In this document: positions 39,785-51,352 of the stretch, piece by piece | Layout of the letters: every line of letters begins with the position of its first letter | How positions within the stretch are numbered: position 1 is the first letter of the stretch | Source of the DNA: Notospermus geniculatus | Lineage: Eukaryota; Nemertea; Pilidiophora; Heteronemertea; Lineidae | Length of the DNA stretch: 64,000 nucleotides | Direction of reading: 5' to 3' | Assembly: GCA_002633025.1 (NCBI GenBank) | Contig: NMRB01002459.1 | Location: 26,381-90,380 of the forward strand | Position numbers and translations under genes: made by a program | The notes under the pieces: generated by a model | Database searches by the model: none | What the model was told of the DNA's origin: nothing | Seen by the model: the letters and a program-made list of their open reading frames with translations, nothing else

Positions 39785-39940
39785 TGTAACATAGGTGAGT
39801 GTTTCTGTAGCTCAGTGTTCCCCAACAATATAGACGCGGCCTAGAATGGTTGTTGTTGGGTTAGTTGCCGCTTAATTCGTCAGGAGGGAAACAATAAGAA
39901 AAACACAGAAATACGGGGAACGCTGATCGACGTTACACAT
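39785..39940. mobile_element. GTGTAA...TTACAC element
   Basis: GTGTAACATAGGTGAGTGTT and GCTGATCGACGTTACAC bound a unit with CTCAGTGTTCCCC, TTGCCGCTTAATTCGTCAG and GGGGAACGCTG, matching the array at 12870-13668. Confidence 0.6.
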
Positions 39941-40109
39941 GATTTAGCACCTATTTGATTACCCCCTCCGAGTCCTACAAATGTCCCCGTCGGAAGGATA
40001 GATCTGGCGCAACTGGTGCGGCGTAATCGTAAAGTCATATAGAAAGTGTGCAATGGGAAAAAAACTCGCTCTCGGTTTTCTTGCTATTCCAATAACGTTG
40101 TATGAACAG

Positions 40110-40645
40110 GTTGGTTTCAATGGTGAAAGACCAGCACCAGTTCATCAAACCGTGAAAGACCCGTAGTTTTGACTTTCTTTTAATGTTTTAGAAGAATCAA
40201 CTAAAGGCGGAAATCGATATTGATTTAAGAGCTCTCAATTATATGCACTTGTATCATACTTAACTTGGACAGCAGACAAGGGGCCTGTTTCATAAAGTGA
40301 TTTTACGCTATGGTACATGTACCATAACTTCAATGCATTTTCCATTTGGTATAAGGTATCATTAGTATTAAAGCTACCTCAAAACCCCTTTTTGAGACAA
40401 ACCCCTGGCCTGATAATTCTTCGCATACATTTATATGCACCTATCTGGTGGACAGGGGCGTCTTTTTCACAGCTTTGTATGTTTTACTTGGATTGCAACA
40501 TGGATTTTGATTTGACAGTGAATGCAATGAGCTAGTGGCCCTTTTAATAAGAAATAGGCCACTAGTGGCCCATTTAATGAGAAAAAAGTCAGGCATGATC
40601 AGCAGGTGGAGGGACCAGCTTCTCTAGACCTCGCCGTATGGGAGC
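40110..40645 (+). repeat. Dispersed repeat, direct copy at 44896-45492
   Basis: GAAAGACCAGCACCAGTTCA, CACTTGTATCATACTTAAC and AGCAGGTGGAGGGACCAGCT occur in order here and, with changes, at 44896-45492. GGGGCCTGTTTCATAAAG is also present. No open frame is shared. Confidence 0.65.
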
Positions 40646-40725
40646 ATTCCCATTGGCTCTCACATTTCGGAGGTTTCATTACGCAGGTCAGTTCCATTAT
40701 GCTTTACGTACCGGTACGTCGTTAA

Positions 40726-41120
40726 TAGTGAGGTTTCGCAAATCTGACGAAACACGAAGTACGAAATACGAAATTGGTCTTCATTTCCATGACGTAATGT
40801 ATTTCAGGAGATGGTTGGTACCACAAATATCGCCTGCTGCAAGAGCGTCTTTTAGCGTATGACGTTAGACTGATAGAGTTACGGTGTATATTAAACTTTG
40901 AAATTTATCTTTCGTTCCCACTTCGTCGATACGAAGTGGGAATTTAAAAATTCAAGATGCACCATAAATCTCTCGGTCTTACATGATATGCTAAAAGACG
41001 CACTGGCAGCAGGGACACTTGTGATAGCAACCATCTCCAGAAATACACTGGGTCCTGGAAATGAAGTTGAATTTCGTATTTCGTACTTCGGGTTTCGTCA
41101 GATTTGCGAAACCTCACTAA
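40726..41120. mobile_element. Family B MITE, uninterrupted copy
   Basis: TAGTGAGGTTTCGCAAATCT at 40726 mirrors AGATTTGCGAAACCTCACTA at 41120. Middle sequence matches the split copy at 10655-12767 on both sides of that copy's insertions, so it defines the empty site. Its ~75-codon frames are inverted-repeat artefacts. Confidence 0.85.
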
Positions 41121-42424
41121 TACCGGATCGACGTTTACGAAGGGTTTGATACTTTTCCGATTGAACGTGGTGGTCGCGTTTCCCTGCGAGTGTGTGTTTC
41201 CCTAGAAAAGTCGGGCGGCACGCCAGGTCACCCAGTCCAGTTGAGGTGCACGTGTGTTAAGTGGTGGTGGATACATCTGCGTTGTAACGGTAAGCCCAAA
41301 GACGGCCTAAGGCCGCGTGCACACTGCAAGCGAACCAGGCCGTGAGACGTGACTGGAAAATATGGCTATTTCTTGATTTTTGTCGCGTAGTTCTGGTAAC
41401 TAAACATTTCCTCCTTCATATGAAAATGGACATGCTGAACACATTTCACCTTGTTACCACACGACAAAACCTGCACAATTCCCAGACGGCCGCCCTTTTT
41501 AGGGGGCCAAAGGTATTAACAGTAGGGGTGAAAAATTTGATGTTTTCAAATCATATCAACATGGGTATCAAATTAAAGGTCTCACTGAGTACAACAACAT
41601 TTCATGGATTTCATTCCCCAAAATGTACACTCCAACCTTTTAGGGGGGGGGTCAAAAAGGGCCACATATCCGACTTTTGACCCCTTCCCACAAGTTCCAC
41701 GGGGGCTGCATGTGGGTGAAAATAATTTATTTCAACATTGTTCTTATAATGCTCCGAAATGATGCCCATGATGACACCCTTTGTGTGACAATTTTCTTGA
41801 TCCCCAAAAGGGTCCAAATTCGGGATATTGAAAACTGTTACCCAAAGGATGTCATCTGCACATAAAACAGGAGGAAATGTTTAGTTACCAGAACTACGTT
41901 ACGAAAGTAAAAAATAAATGGGCATGTCTCACAGCCTAAACTGGCGAAGCGGCGCGACGTAGATTTCTCCCAAAAAATGTGTTACTCTGGACTCTTTGGC
42001 GTCTAACTCTACAGATTGAGAGCGATCAGCGGTGGCGACAAGATCTAAAGCCTATACCGCACACTGGAGCTATCTGCTGAGCAAAAAGTCAGTCGAGACC
42101 GTTTGCTCAGATATCTGGCTGTGTGCGCATATTTTTCGGTGAGTTTTCTGCCTCGCAAGACCATGGGGCTATCAAACATGTTTGATATTTTTCGCCTCGC
42201 GTGGCGAAAAACTCGCCGTGTTCGCGCTGCTTGAGCTGCGTGCTGACGGCAGAAATTCAGGACGTGGCCAAGGAAAACGTATCCTCCGTTAACATGATTT
42301 AATTTGCTGCCCGTTTTTCTGGTTGCCGTGTTCAATCGCTACTGATCAGAATTTGTGATGTTCATCTGGAGTACAGCATGTTAATATCATCTTCCTGGCC
42401 ATTTTCCCAGGGCAGTACCCAACA
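41121..42424. other. Unassigned stretch
   Basis: No exon or repeat boundary could be fixed. The 112-codon frame at 41342-41680 has no recognisable domain and ends in a low-complexity G run. Confidence 0.35.
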
Positions 42425-42426
42425 TA

Positions 42427-42967
42427 CAGTGGTGTGAATTAATATTTGAACAGAGGGAATTCAGCAAAATTTGTCACTTCGGTATTCCAATATCAATATC
42501 AAAAGTATTTGAAGTCAATCCTAGATATGCACTCCTCTAGTCTTATATGTTTTCGCTGAATTTAGATGATGGATATCACGAGAGTGGTGAAAATATCGAA
42601 ATTTGACATATTGGAAAATATCAAAGACATCAAACTTGAATCTCAGGTGTATAAATATCAACTTCTGTTTCCAAACGCTGTCAGGTAATACCCCCATTCA
42701 ACATGTTGTTGCAAGGGGAAAAAATTCCACAAAATATCCAGACAAAATGGTGATAACAGCAAATCTCAAGAAATGTCAAATTTCGATATTTTCGCCATTC
42801 TCGTGATATGCAGTATCTGAATTTAGCGAAAACATATCAGACTAGAGGAGTGCATTCTAGGACTGACTCCAAATACTTTTGATATAGATATTGGATACAG
42901 AAGCGGCAAATTTTGCCTTTAATGAAAAGCTGAATTCCCTCTGTTCGGATATTAATTCACACCACTG
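42427..42967. mobile_element. TA-flanked MITE (CAGTGGTGTGAATTAA ends)
   Basis: CAGTGGTGTGAATTAATATT at 42427 mirrors AATATTAATTCACACCACTG-type sequence at 42967, with TA on each side. Long inner mirrors include CACTCCTCTAGTCT/AGACTAGAGGAGTG. Ends starting CAGTGGTG with TA targets fit Tc1/mariner-type elements. Confidence 0.75.
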
Positions 42968-43124
42968 TACCTGCGAAGCCCCACATCACCATTTGCAGAA
43001 ACAAAACAGTAGACATGGTCTGTAGCAAAAAAGCTGGGATCCACCAGTGAGGGTAACGTAAAATAGCATTCCTTTTGAATGCATAAATGTATTCATTTGA
43101 TGCTTGGATAATACATGCCCNGTA

Positions 43125-43260
43125 GAAAGGTACTCATATTGAGTAGAAAGGTACTTATAGCGAGTAGAAAGATACTCATAGCGAGTAGTAAGGAACTCCA
43201 AATGCAGCTCCTTGGCCCGATGAGTACCCAATTAGTACCCAATTAGTACCTTTCTACTCA
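43125..43260. repeat. Short tandem array GAGTAGAAAGGTACT
   Basis: About four units of 21-22 bases (GTAGAAAGGTACTCATATTG and variants), followed by inverted remnants (GGTACCTTTCTACTC-like) near 43240. A single N at 43122 marks the left edge. Confidence 0.6.
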
Positions 43261-43609
43261 TCTCACGGACAAAATGACTGATGAGTCGCCCAAAGTACTC
43301 AACATGAGCCGAATTTTTTTTTCAGTGTTCCTTCCATAAGGGGGTCCTTTTCAAACTCAGGAACAAGCATATGTGTATCCTAAAAGGAGTGAGGGGGCCG
43401 GGAATACATGTACCATAAATTTCAACAAGAAGTGGATACTATAGAATGGTGACCAACTTTCCACCATGCCTTCGACCTGCTGACGTCATTGGACGCAATC
43501 TCTCGATGTTACTCCATTGACCGACTCATGGAGAACACAGTGGCGCCACCAAAAAATAGGCTGTTAGTCTATCATGTTCTGGAGGTGCTTTGAAAGTACA
43601 TGTACCTGA

Positions 43610-44880
43610 TGGTCGTTTGTATTTCTCTTGACCACCAGCGTGGCGTGGTGGTCTTTTTCAAAGCTGGAATCTCCAGTTTTTGTTCATTATGGTTTCCGAT
43701 CTCAAGATCGGAAACCATATAGTGTTTGGTCGTGGTGTCTGTGTGTGTGTGTGTGTGTGTGTCTGTCTGTCTGTTCAGTCTGTCACACCTGTAACTTTGT
43801 TCCTGCAAGAGCTACAGACCTGGAAATGTGACCTACCCCCGGGTTTCATGACCTGAGCTACAAGATGGAATGAAAATTTCCAGTCTCCAATACCTGGTTC
43901 ATGGTGAAATTGACATATCAAAAGTTGAGATTTTGTCTGTCACACTTTTGTTTCTTGAATAACTTGTCTCCGACGCCAGGTAGAGCACTAGCAACAAGTT
44001 CCTTCCCTATGTTTATGGCCCTTGGCAAGATACTGGCATCAACAAATTTATTCTCCAGTGTCAGCATCATAATGATATTGATATATCAAATTTGATATTT
44101 TGACATATCGGGAGATCTGCCACAGTAAGTGACTTGAAACTGGTATCACAACATCATTGCTCATCCACGGATGTTATTGCAACTGAAATTTTCAGTTTGC
44201 ACCTGCTCGGTCGCATGATATTTGCTGATATCGTGGTGAGATTTGATATTCAAATTTGATAACATGACATAAGTCAGAATCTGGTGATGGTAGAGACCTA
44301 AAACCTTCACCTACACCTAGGTTATCAAGGATGAGCTTTCAGATTACGCAATGACCTTGAAGGTCAGAGGTCAAGGTCAAGGTCAAACAGTTCTTAAGCG
44401 CAAATCTCCTCGGAATTTCAGGAAAAAACGAATTAGAAGCCTGAATTTACCATCCCCGATAGGTTTAATCAGGGATCCTGTCCCAGTTATGCAATACTTC
44501 TCAAGGTCAGAGGTCAAGGTCACAGCCAACCATCACAAATAACATGAGACAGAACCTGGTGATGGTGGAAGCCTAAAACCTTCATCTACACCTAGGTTAT
44601 CAAGGATGAGCTTTCAGATTACACAATGACCTTGAAGGTCAGAGGTCAAGGTCAAGGTCAAACAGTTCTAAAGTGCAAATCTACTCAGAATTTCAGGGGA
44701 AAACTAATTAGAAGCCTGCATTAACCATCCCCTATTTGTTTAATCAAGGATCCCTGTTCCAGTTACGCAATACTTCTCAAAGTCAGAGGTCAAGGTCACA
44801 GATAACTAGCTCTAGAGTAGTAAACTTATCATTGGAAACCATAGACATCGCTCCGATGTCCTGCTCTTGTTCACGTGAGC
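43610..44880 (+). repeat. Long repeat with clustered AGGTCA half-sites
   Basis: It begins near TTTCCGATCTCAAGATCGGAAACC (a 32-base palindrome at about 43690-43720), a TGTG microsatellite (43738-43762) and CACACCTGTAACTTTGTTCC. Two ~275-base tandem units follow (about 44280-44555 and 44555-44830), each holding AAGGTCAGAGGTCAAGGTCA. It ends near GAAACCATAGACATCGCTCC. A relative in opposite orientation lies at about 55440-56310. Confidence 0.65.
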
Positions 44881-44895
44881 TTTAATGAGTATGTA

Positions 44896-45492
44896 TCTTG
44901 GTTTTCAATGTTGAAAGACCAGCACCAGTTCATCACAATGTGAAAGACCAGTAGTTACGACCTTTTTTCAGTGTTTTAGAGGAATCAATAATACAGCTTC
45001 CCCAGGAATATTAATATTGATTTAAAACTCCCAATCATGCATACTTGTATCATAATGAACGTTGACACAACAACAGCTGATATTCATGAAAGAAACATGT
45101 AGCAATTGCTTTTACATCAAGATTTGTAGTACATTTACATTGGACATTGTTGTGAAAATCTTAAGTAAAAGCATTTGCTAATTTTTATCAATACCAGCCA
45201 ATAAAGTAAACCGACCAGGCCCGATAATTCATTTCTTTCGCACCGAACGCCTGTGTATGAATTGCAGCGCTGAGGTTTAAAATGGCGTCTTTTTCAACAG
45301 ATTTGTATGTTCAACTTGGCTGGCTACGTGTTTCTCTACTCGTCCATGGGCCACAGGTTGAAGGCTGTCAGATGGATTTCGATTTTACAGTGATCTTTAA
45401 GAGAGATAACAATACAGTGAGCTTTACAAAGTAAGAAAAACATGTATAGCAGGTGGAGGGGTCAGTTTCTCTAGGTGTCGCTGTTTGGGGGC
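44896..45492 (+). repeat. Second copy of the 40110-45492 family
   Basis: Same blocks as at 40110-40645 (GAAAGACCAGCACCAGTTCA; GCAGGTGGAGGGGTCAGTTT), with insertions. 45493-46620 following it shows no recognisable gene. Confidence 0.6.
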
Positions 45493-46649
45493 GATGAGGG
45501 TAAGGCTATAGTAACTAACTGCAAAATCTAGGAATTTTAGGGCCTCGTGTCGTGAAATAGCAACCTATAGTCAGTTCCAAAAACCCAAACGGAATTTTCT
45601 CAAAACGCTCAAGGGTGCCAAGGTGGCACTCGACAGATGCCGATTCCACACCCTCCAAATGTATGAAAACTGGAAAAAAATGCTGTTATTCAAAAAGAAA
45701 CACCTAAGCCCAAAATCGGGGTTTTGCGTCCGGACTAGATTTTATAGTGATATACCTAAAACGCCACTGTAATCCATTCTGGACCTCTCCAGAGCAGGGT
45801 TTTCACCTCGCTTCTCTTCATCCACGGTGAGTGGATGAACGGGAGAGAGGACAAAACTCTGCTATGGGAGAATGATATGGGAATCCACGCACTGCATGAT
45901 TGAACTCGGGAAGAATCATGTGCGAGATTTTACCATTCATCGTTTTTCCCTCGTCATACTTATACAGTACAAGGTATGATAAAGGATGTGACAATTTTAA
46001 GAAACAAAATGAATGACTTGATAACAGATGTTAAAAAGTCACGGGCAGTATTGGAGTTGAAAGAGCCTGCGTCACTGATAGTCCGAACACTGCCACCTGC
46101 TGCTCATTTACAGAACTGACGGAGGCAACAAGAGTCAGATGAAGCCTATCGCGGGGGGGGGGGCATTCTACTTGCTTAGGTTTCAATCAGCTACATTCGC
46201 GATCACGCTCTCTGTTCACTCTAGCCAGACAAACATTCGTTTGGCAAGAAAATCGCAATTTGTTTTCAAAATCACGAAAAATATTCCTCTCGAAAAGCCG
46301 ATGCACAGCATCGCCATCTTTACTGTGTGAGGTCACGTGATACGGGAACCACCAATCCGTGATCTGATCATGCTGATGACGTAGAATCAAAATCTGGTTC
46401 TTCGTTTACTCATCATCTGACTCTGTATTGCGTCCAGCATTGGCTAAAAATAGCAATACGAGTCAGACGTTCGGACTAGGTCACTGATAGAATGGGGATC
46501 TTTGATTTTCTTGAAGCCAAAGAGGCTCATGGAGTGGCTTATCCGGGTTCAATTTACGAAAATCAGGCATAAAAGGAAGGTTTGAATTGACAAGCTGCTG
46601 AATATCTGTAACCGATCAGACGGCATGACACCTTTACCTATCTCATCAG

Positions 46650-46870
46650 TCATTTTCAAGCTTCATTTCGATAGTGGAAAAATATACCCCGGATTGAATT
46701 CAAGGGGCTTTGCAGTCCAATGTGGTGTGTTTTGTTTGATTCAGACCGAATGTGAAGGGTTTTTCGTATATTTGGAAAATATATTTGGAAATGGTGTCTG
46801 TCAATTTCAAGAACGGATACGGCCCTGTCTTCCACGAACAAGAATAGGAACTCAACATTGGTTGCGAAAG
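46650..46870 (+). CDS. Candidate exon with PAN/apple-like cysteine pattern
   Basis: The acceptor is CTATCTCATCAG and the possible donor AAG-GTGGTA at 46871. The frame contains RGFAVQCGVFCLIQTECEGF and GNGVCQFQERIRPCLP. The C-x3-C-x5-C-x2-F...C spacing is that of PAN/apple domains (extracellular binding modules). Entry phase is 1 and exit phase 0; the exon at 50023 begins in phase 0, so the two could join. The region just downstream is a MITE. Only one domain's worth is visible and the donor is weak; it could be an exon relic. Confidence 0.35.
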
Positions 46871-46881
46871 GTGGTATCGAT

Positions 46882-47188
46882 ACACTGTTAGAAATTATTA
46901 ATTTTACAATAGTAATTTTGTAGTAATTTTACAGGAATTGCCTGCAGCAGAGTCCCCAGCACTTTCTGTAAATTTACTTATGGTATGATTCATGTTTTCC
47001 TGTATTGGTTGGACTCTATTGGACATCCCATTATGATGCCTTCTGAGAGCAGTATGAAAATATAATTTGGTCAGCCTCCAGTCAAGTCTCTGTTAACATT
47101 TATTTAAGTCTGTAATTTTACAGATCAAGTCCTGGGGACTCTGCTGCACAGATCTTCTGTAAAATCCTCTGTTATTTCTAACAGTGTA
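46882..47188. mobile_element. MITE with CACTGTTAGAAA ends
   Basis: ACACTGTTAGAAATTATT at 46883 mirrors TTATTTCTAACAGTGT at 47188. Inner mirrors include GCAGCAGAGTCCCCAGCACT versus CCTGGGGACTCTGCTGC and several ATTTTACAG repeats. Confidence 0.75.
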
Positions 47189-47859
47189 CATGTAGTTAGA
47201 ATTTTCAGGAATTTTTCTCAATCCTTATTATTCCTAATTCTCAATGAGGTACCGGCAAACCTAATCCGCGACGCGGCGCACGCTGACTATCAACCAGGTC
47301 GTAACTGCATCACTGAAAGTGAGGCTATCGCTGTTTTCCTAATAATTCTGAATAGCACACGCTGTTTCTAGGCCAAATATAGCTAAAACATTGCACTCAA
47401 TTTCTGATATTACTTTTCTATCATTAAGTACAGAAGTGCTAAAATATATCTTTTGAGCAAAAATCTCTGCGGGAACATGATGAATTTAATCGATAAAGTT
47501 GACCATTTTAGCGTAAATGACAGGCGAATGGTCGACGTCATGGGTTGTGAATGACGCTTTTTTTGTAACACCAGAATGACGCACGACGCCTGATGACGTT
47601 CAACAATCGCAAAGGCATGCGCACTTGCGTTTTAACCTAGTTGATGATCAGCGCCTCCTTTTGTGATGCCGGTACCCCATTCACCGAATATTTGTTTCCT
47701 TCATTTGGCCTATTACTGGAAAAGATCATTTTCGTCATTCTGATAGGGTATGTTAGGTTCGTCTGTGAGAGGTCGCCATGTTGGGTCAGCCCAGTTAAGC
47801 TTCTTTAGGCTAATTATGATGATGAGACTTCTTTAAACGGCGCGGGCGATTTTGTTTAA

Positions 47860-48879
47860 TAGAGAGGTTGCGCACCTATCCGACTCCGACTCCGACTTCA
47901 ACTACGAGAATGAACTGCAGTGCGCTGTGGACATCCTTGATAAAAACGATTTGATAGACGTTTTCATTTCGTCAAACACCATGAATTGAAGGCAGAAAAA
48001 TTTGGCCTTACAAATGGGAAATGCCGATAAATGATGAATATTGAAGTCGTTGAAGTCGTGAGCCTAGTCGTTACGACTTGAAACACGACTATAATGTTTG
48101 CGATATATGTGCACTTCCGATTACAGGTCAAAATAATTCTGCCACAAAGTTATGGCATTCTACGATTTGCAAACGTCTATCAAGTCGTTTTTATTAAGGA
48201 TGTCTACAGCGGACGGCAATAGGAGCAGTCAGCCGCGCATATTGCTAACAGATGGCAGCACAGTCTTAGCGGACCAAATGTACAGGAAATCTATTATGAT
48301 CGCTGCTCGATCGATAATGACTGGGTCCGCTAGATGCATTGAATTGGGCCCTAGTGACACCTAGTGGTCAACTCGCTGACAGCTCCTATTCATTCTGGTA
48401 GTTGAAGTCGGAGTCGGAGTCGGAAAAGTGCGCAACCTCGCTAATAGCGGTTTAGCACCTTTCCGACTCCGACTTCAACTACGAGAATGAATTGCAGTCC
48501 GCTATGGACATCCTTGATAAAAAGGATCTGATAGATGTTTTTAACACTTCAAACACCATAAATTGAAGGCAGAAAAATTTGACCTTATAAATCGGAAGTG
48601 CGGATAAATATTATTTACGACTAGGATTACGCGTTCAATATGAATATTGAAGTCGTAATCCTAGCCGTTACGACCCGAAACACGACTATAATATTTGCGA
48701 TTTGTGTGCACTTCCGATTACGAGTCAAAATTATTCTGCCACGAAGTTATGGCATTTTACGATTTGCAAACGTCTATCAAATCGTTTTTATCAAGGGTGG
48801 CCATGAGCGGACTGCAACTCATTCTCGTAGTTGAAGTCGGAGTCCAGTCGGGTTCGGAAAGGTGCTAAACCTCGCTAAT
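47860..48879. mobile_element. Two adjacent MITEs (GAGGTTGCGCACC ends), one with nested family F
   Basis: 47860-48444 and 48445-48879 both run from a CCTTTCCGACTCCGACTTCA-type left end to a TGAAGTCGGAGTC...CTCGCTAAT right end. They share CATCCTTGATAAAAA and GAAGGCAGAAAAATTTG. The first copy contains a family F MITE at 48218-48390 (AATAGGAGCAGTCAG to GACAGCTCCTATT) where the second has a continuous sequence. Confidence 0.75.
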
Positions 48880-48884
48880 ATTCT

Positions 48885-49019
48885 CCAGGGCCGACCGCAC
48901 AAAAAAATTCCCAGTGCTTCCGGTGCCTATCGGCGGTTTAGGTAATGGGAAAATGCGTTAACTAACTGCCGATAGGCGCCGGTAACATTATCGCCGACTT
49001 TCTGTGCGGTCAGCCCAGG
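48885..49019. mobile_element. Small MITE (CCAGGGCCGACCGCAC ends)
   Basis: CCAGGGCCGACCGCACAAA mirrors TTTCTGTGCGGTCAGCCCAGG-type sequence. The inner mirror is CCTATCGGCGG/CCGATAGG. Size is about 135 bases. Confidence 0.65.
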
Positions 49020-49500
49020 TTGGCTTCCCTCTGCGGATATCCCTCGGCGAATACCCTCTGCGAGTGATCCCTCTGAGAATGTCCGTCTGCCCGCGAATAT
49101 CCCTCTGGGAGGTTCCCTACCCGGATATCCCTCTGCAGACATATCTCTCTTTGGGAATCCTTTATTTGCAAATGTCTAAATGGAAACAACGTAGAATATT
49201 CTCTCTGCTTAAGCTAGGAATCCACTGCTGATTTTCTGCTTTGCGACTTGCTTTGCAACCTGTTACCTGCGATTGAATACGACCGCAAGGAACTGATACC
49301 GGTCGCCGACCTGAAATTGATCACATCTTCGCCATTGGAGAAAATCACCTCCATCTTGTCCACCACGCGGCGATCGAGTGCCCAGACGCAACGCAACCCA
49401 GTGTTGCAGAGCAAGTCGCAAAGCAAAATCAGGTTGAAAATCGCAGGTGGATTCCCCGCTTAAGATCCCTCGGTGGACATATCCGCGAAGGTATATGCCT
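49020..49500. repeat. ATCCCTCTG degenerate tandem repeat split by a TTAA element
   Basis: ATATCCCTCTG-like units of about 15-18 bases run 49030-49160 and resume at 49464. Between them, TTAA (49209 and 49460) flanks an element with mirrored ends GCTAGGAATCCACTGC and GCAGGTGGATTCCCC and inner TTTGCGACTTGCTTTG/CAAGTCGCAAAGC. Confidence 0.6.
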
Positions 49501-49680
49501 TTTTGGCAGAAAAAACGCCCAATGATACCAGACATTCCAGTGATGACGTATTATTAGCTACAGTGGTGCCATCTGTCAAATAGCCGACATCACTCGTAGC
49601 AAACATTTCTTTCGTAATTTTTGTTGGTATACTTGTGCCTTCGCTCACGATGACACAACGGGCGATCACCAAGCAAAGAA

Positions 49681-49810
49681 TAGGGAGTTTCCACAGAGCC
49701 CCCGAAACGCTAACGCGAACGCCAAACCCATTGTTCGATGCACCAGAGAGCACCGAACAGAAGGACAGACCTTCGCGTTGGCGTTTCGGGGGCTTTGCGA
49801 AAACTCTATA
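49681..49810. mobile_element. Family C MITE
   Basis: TAGGGAGTTTCCACAGAGCC to GGGGGCTTTGCGAAAACTCT, with CGAAACGC...GCGTTTCG mirrors, matching 28119-28368 and 52238-52370. Confidence 0.8.
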
Positions 49811-50022
49811 ATGGTTTTCCCCTCTCCCGAACGAGGCGTTTTTTCGCTGGCAATTGTCAACAGAAGTACATGTATGAGCAACAAATTTCCTCCCAATGGA
49901 ACAAACCGCGTATCAAAATTGGCCAGGTAAAGTATTTGAAATGTTCAAGATATCAGGTGTAAATAAACTTACGTCCATTACTGTACTTTTTGTATGTCCA
50001 TGTACTTCAACAACGTCCATAG

Positions 50023-51141
50023 GCGGGTGTGTTCAAAGAGAGGATTGTTCAAATCAAAGGCGATTTCCCCGAAATGAAGTTCAAATGGCATTATCACAGA
50101 AAATCAAATGTATTCCTTGGGTTCCGACTGTACGGAATGGTGGGAAATCCAATGAACGTCTACGTATATAAAAGGAAGAAAGCTTATTATAAATTACTTC
50201 ATAACTACCAAGTTTTGGATCTTGCAGACATCGCTGGTGATTACGGAAATGGCGTTATTGGACTCTGCCTACAGACTGTATCGCGCGATATACGTTGCGT
50301 TGTCTTTGACCTGATGGGGTACAACCGTCGAAAACTTGATTTACCGTACCATCAACTCAAAAAAGTCCCAGGTCCAAACAGGTCCATTTTCAGAAATTTA
50401 AAATTACTTGTCCACCAGAATATTGCTTTGCTAGAGATTACATACTTTCCTGCTCGGGGAAAACGTAGGAATTTGGCGAAAGTGATGCTTGAATCTCGGT
50501 TTAACGTCTACAAAATTAAAGACGTGGGTTTTATTCTGACAGTAGAAAAAGTCAGCGTACTCCCAGGTATAACACACAGCTTCGTTGGAAAAGACACCTG
50601 GCGCGACTGGGGTCGTCCACTTGATTTGGTGCCGTGCAACCATTATTTTGATGAGAACGGCAATATATTTGAGTTCAATTTTGAACAATCGGGTGTTTTC
50701 AGCATTAATGTATTTGAAAAGGAGTCCATGTATGAGAACTATACAAATGTGTTACGTTCGAAACGGGGATTTGCAAGAAGTAACAAGGCATATCTCCTTG
50801 GAAGCTAGTATGTTGCTTTTGAGACGCCGGTGTGCGTGGGTTGTAGGATGACACATAACGATTATCACAGAGTGGGCTCGGTTTTAGATGTGTATACCAT
50901 TTTTGTCGTCAGGAGGCGTTGCCCGTCCAAGCATACAATACATAGGCCGAGTTGGCCTTTAGAGGACGTGAACAGGAGAAAAGATTTGCGCTTACGATTC
51001 GTTCTTAAAATACCCGCCAGTGTAAATGACCGCTACCAAATTTTCAGCGATGAACTACATCAAATAATCGCCTGGCCGCTATCCGTCCAAAGTATAAATA
51101 CAACGAGGCGGTTGGTTGCCAAGATTTATTTTCGCGCCTAA
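50023..51141 (+). CDS. Long unrecognised exon with one in-frame TAG
   Basis: The frame opens directly after an AG (CGTCCATAG, 50022) and runs to TAA at 51139-51141, about 372 codons, with a single internal stop TAG at 50806-50808. The first in-frame ATG is at about 50074. The sequence is not low-complexity: hydrophobic/charged alternation suggests beta strands (VFLGFRLYGMVGNPMNVYVY; GNIFEFNFEQSGVFSINVFE), and a Trp-rich loop KDTWRDWGRPLDL is followed by PCNHYF. After the TAG the same frame reads YVAFETPVCVGCRM through RLRFVLKIPASVNDRYQIF. AATAAA at 51162 fits a terminal exon. I do not recognise the family. It may be a functional gene with stop read-through, a recent pseudogene, or a sequence error. 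A PAN-like exon at 46650-46870 could precede it. Confidence 0.5.
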
Positions 51142-51161
51142 ACAGCTAGATTAGTTCTGTC

Positions 51162-51167
51162 AATAAA
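51162..51167 (+). terminator. Candidate polyadenylation signal
   Basis: AATAAA lies 21 bases after the TAA that closes the long frame at 50023-51141, in CTGTCAATAAAAAG. Position and orientation agree with a 3' end for that exon. No GT-rich element is obvious downstream. Confidence 0.4.
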
Positions 51168-51352
51168 AAGAAAAACAGAACAGCAAGTGCGAAATATGAG
51201 CATTCCGTAAAAAACGTATAGCTCTCTTTGTTTGAAATACCGACACATCTTCAACCAATATCATTCGTGGTTTGTGTCAAACCAATATCATTTGTGACTT
51301 GGATTTTCTGGAACCCACAAAAAGAGGTCAAAGCTGAATTTCGCATTCTTTT

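Noticed and set aside
49896-49930. ATG...CCAG-GTAAAG as a first exon for the 50023 ORF
   Set aside because: It leaves one extra base, which does not fit the phase of the long frame after the 50022 acceptor.
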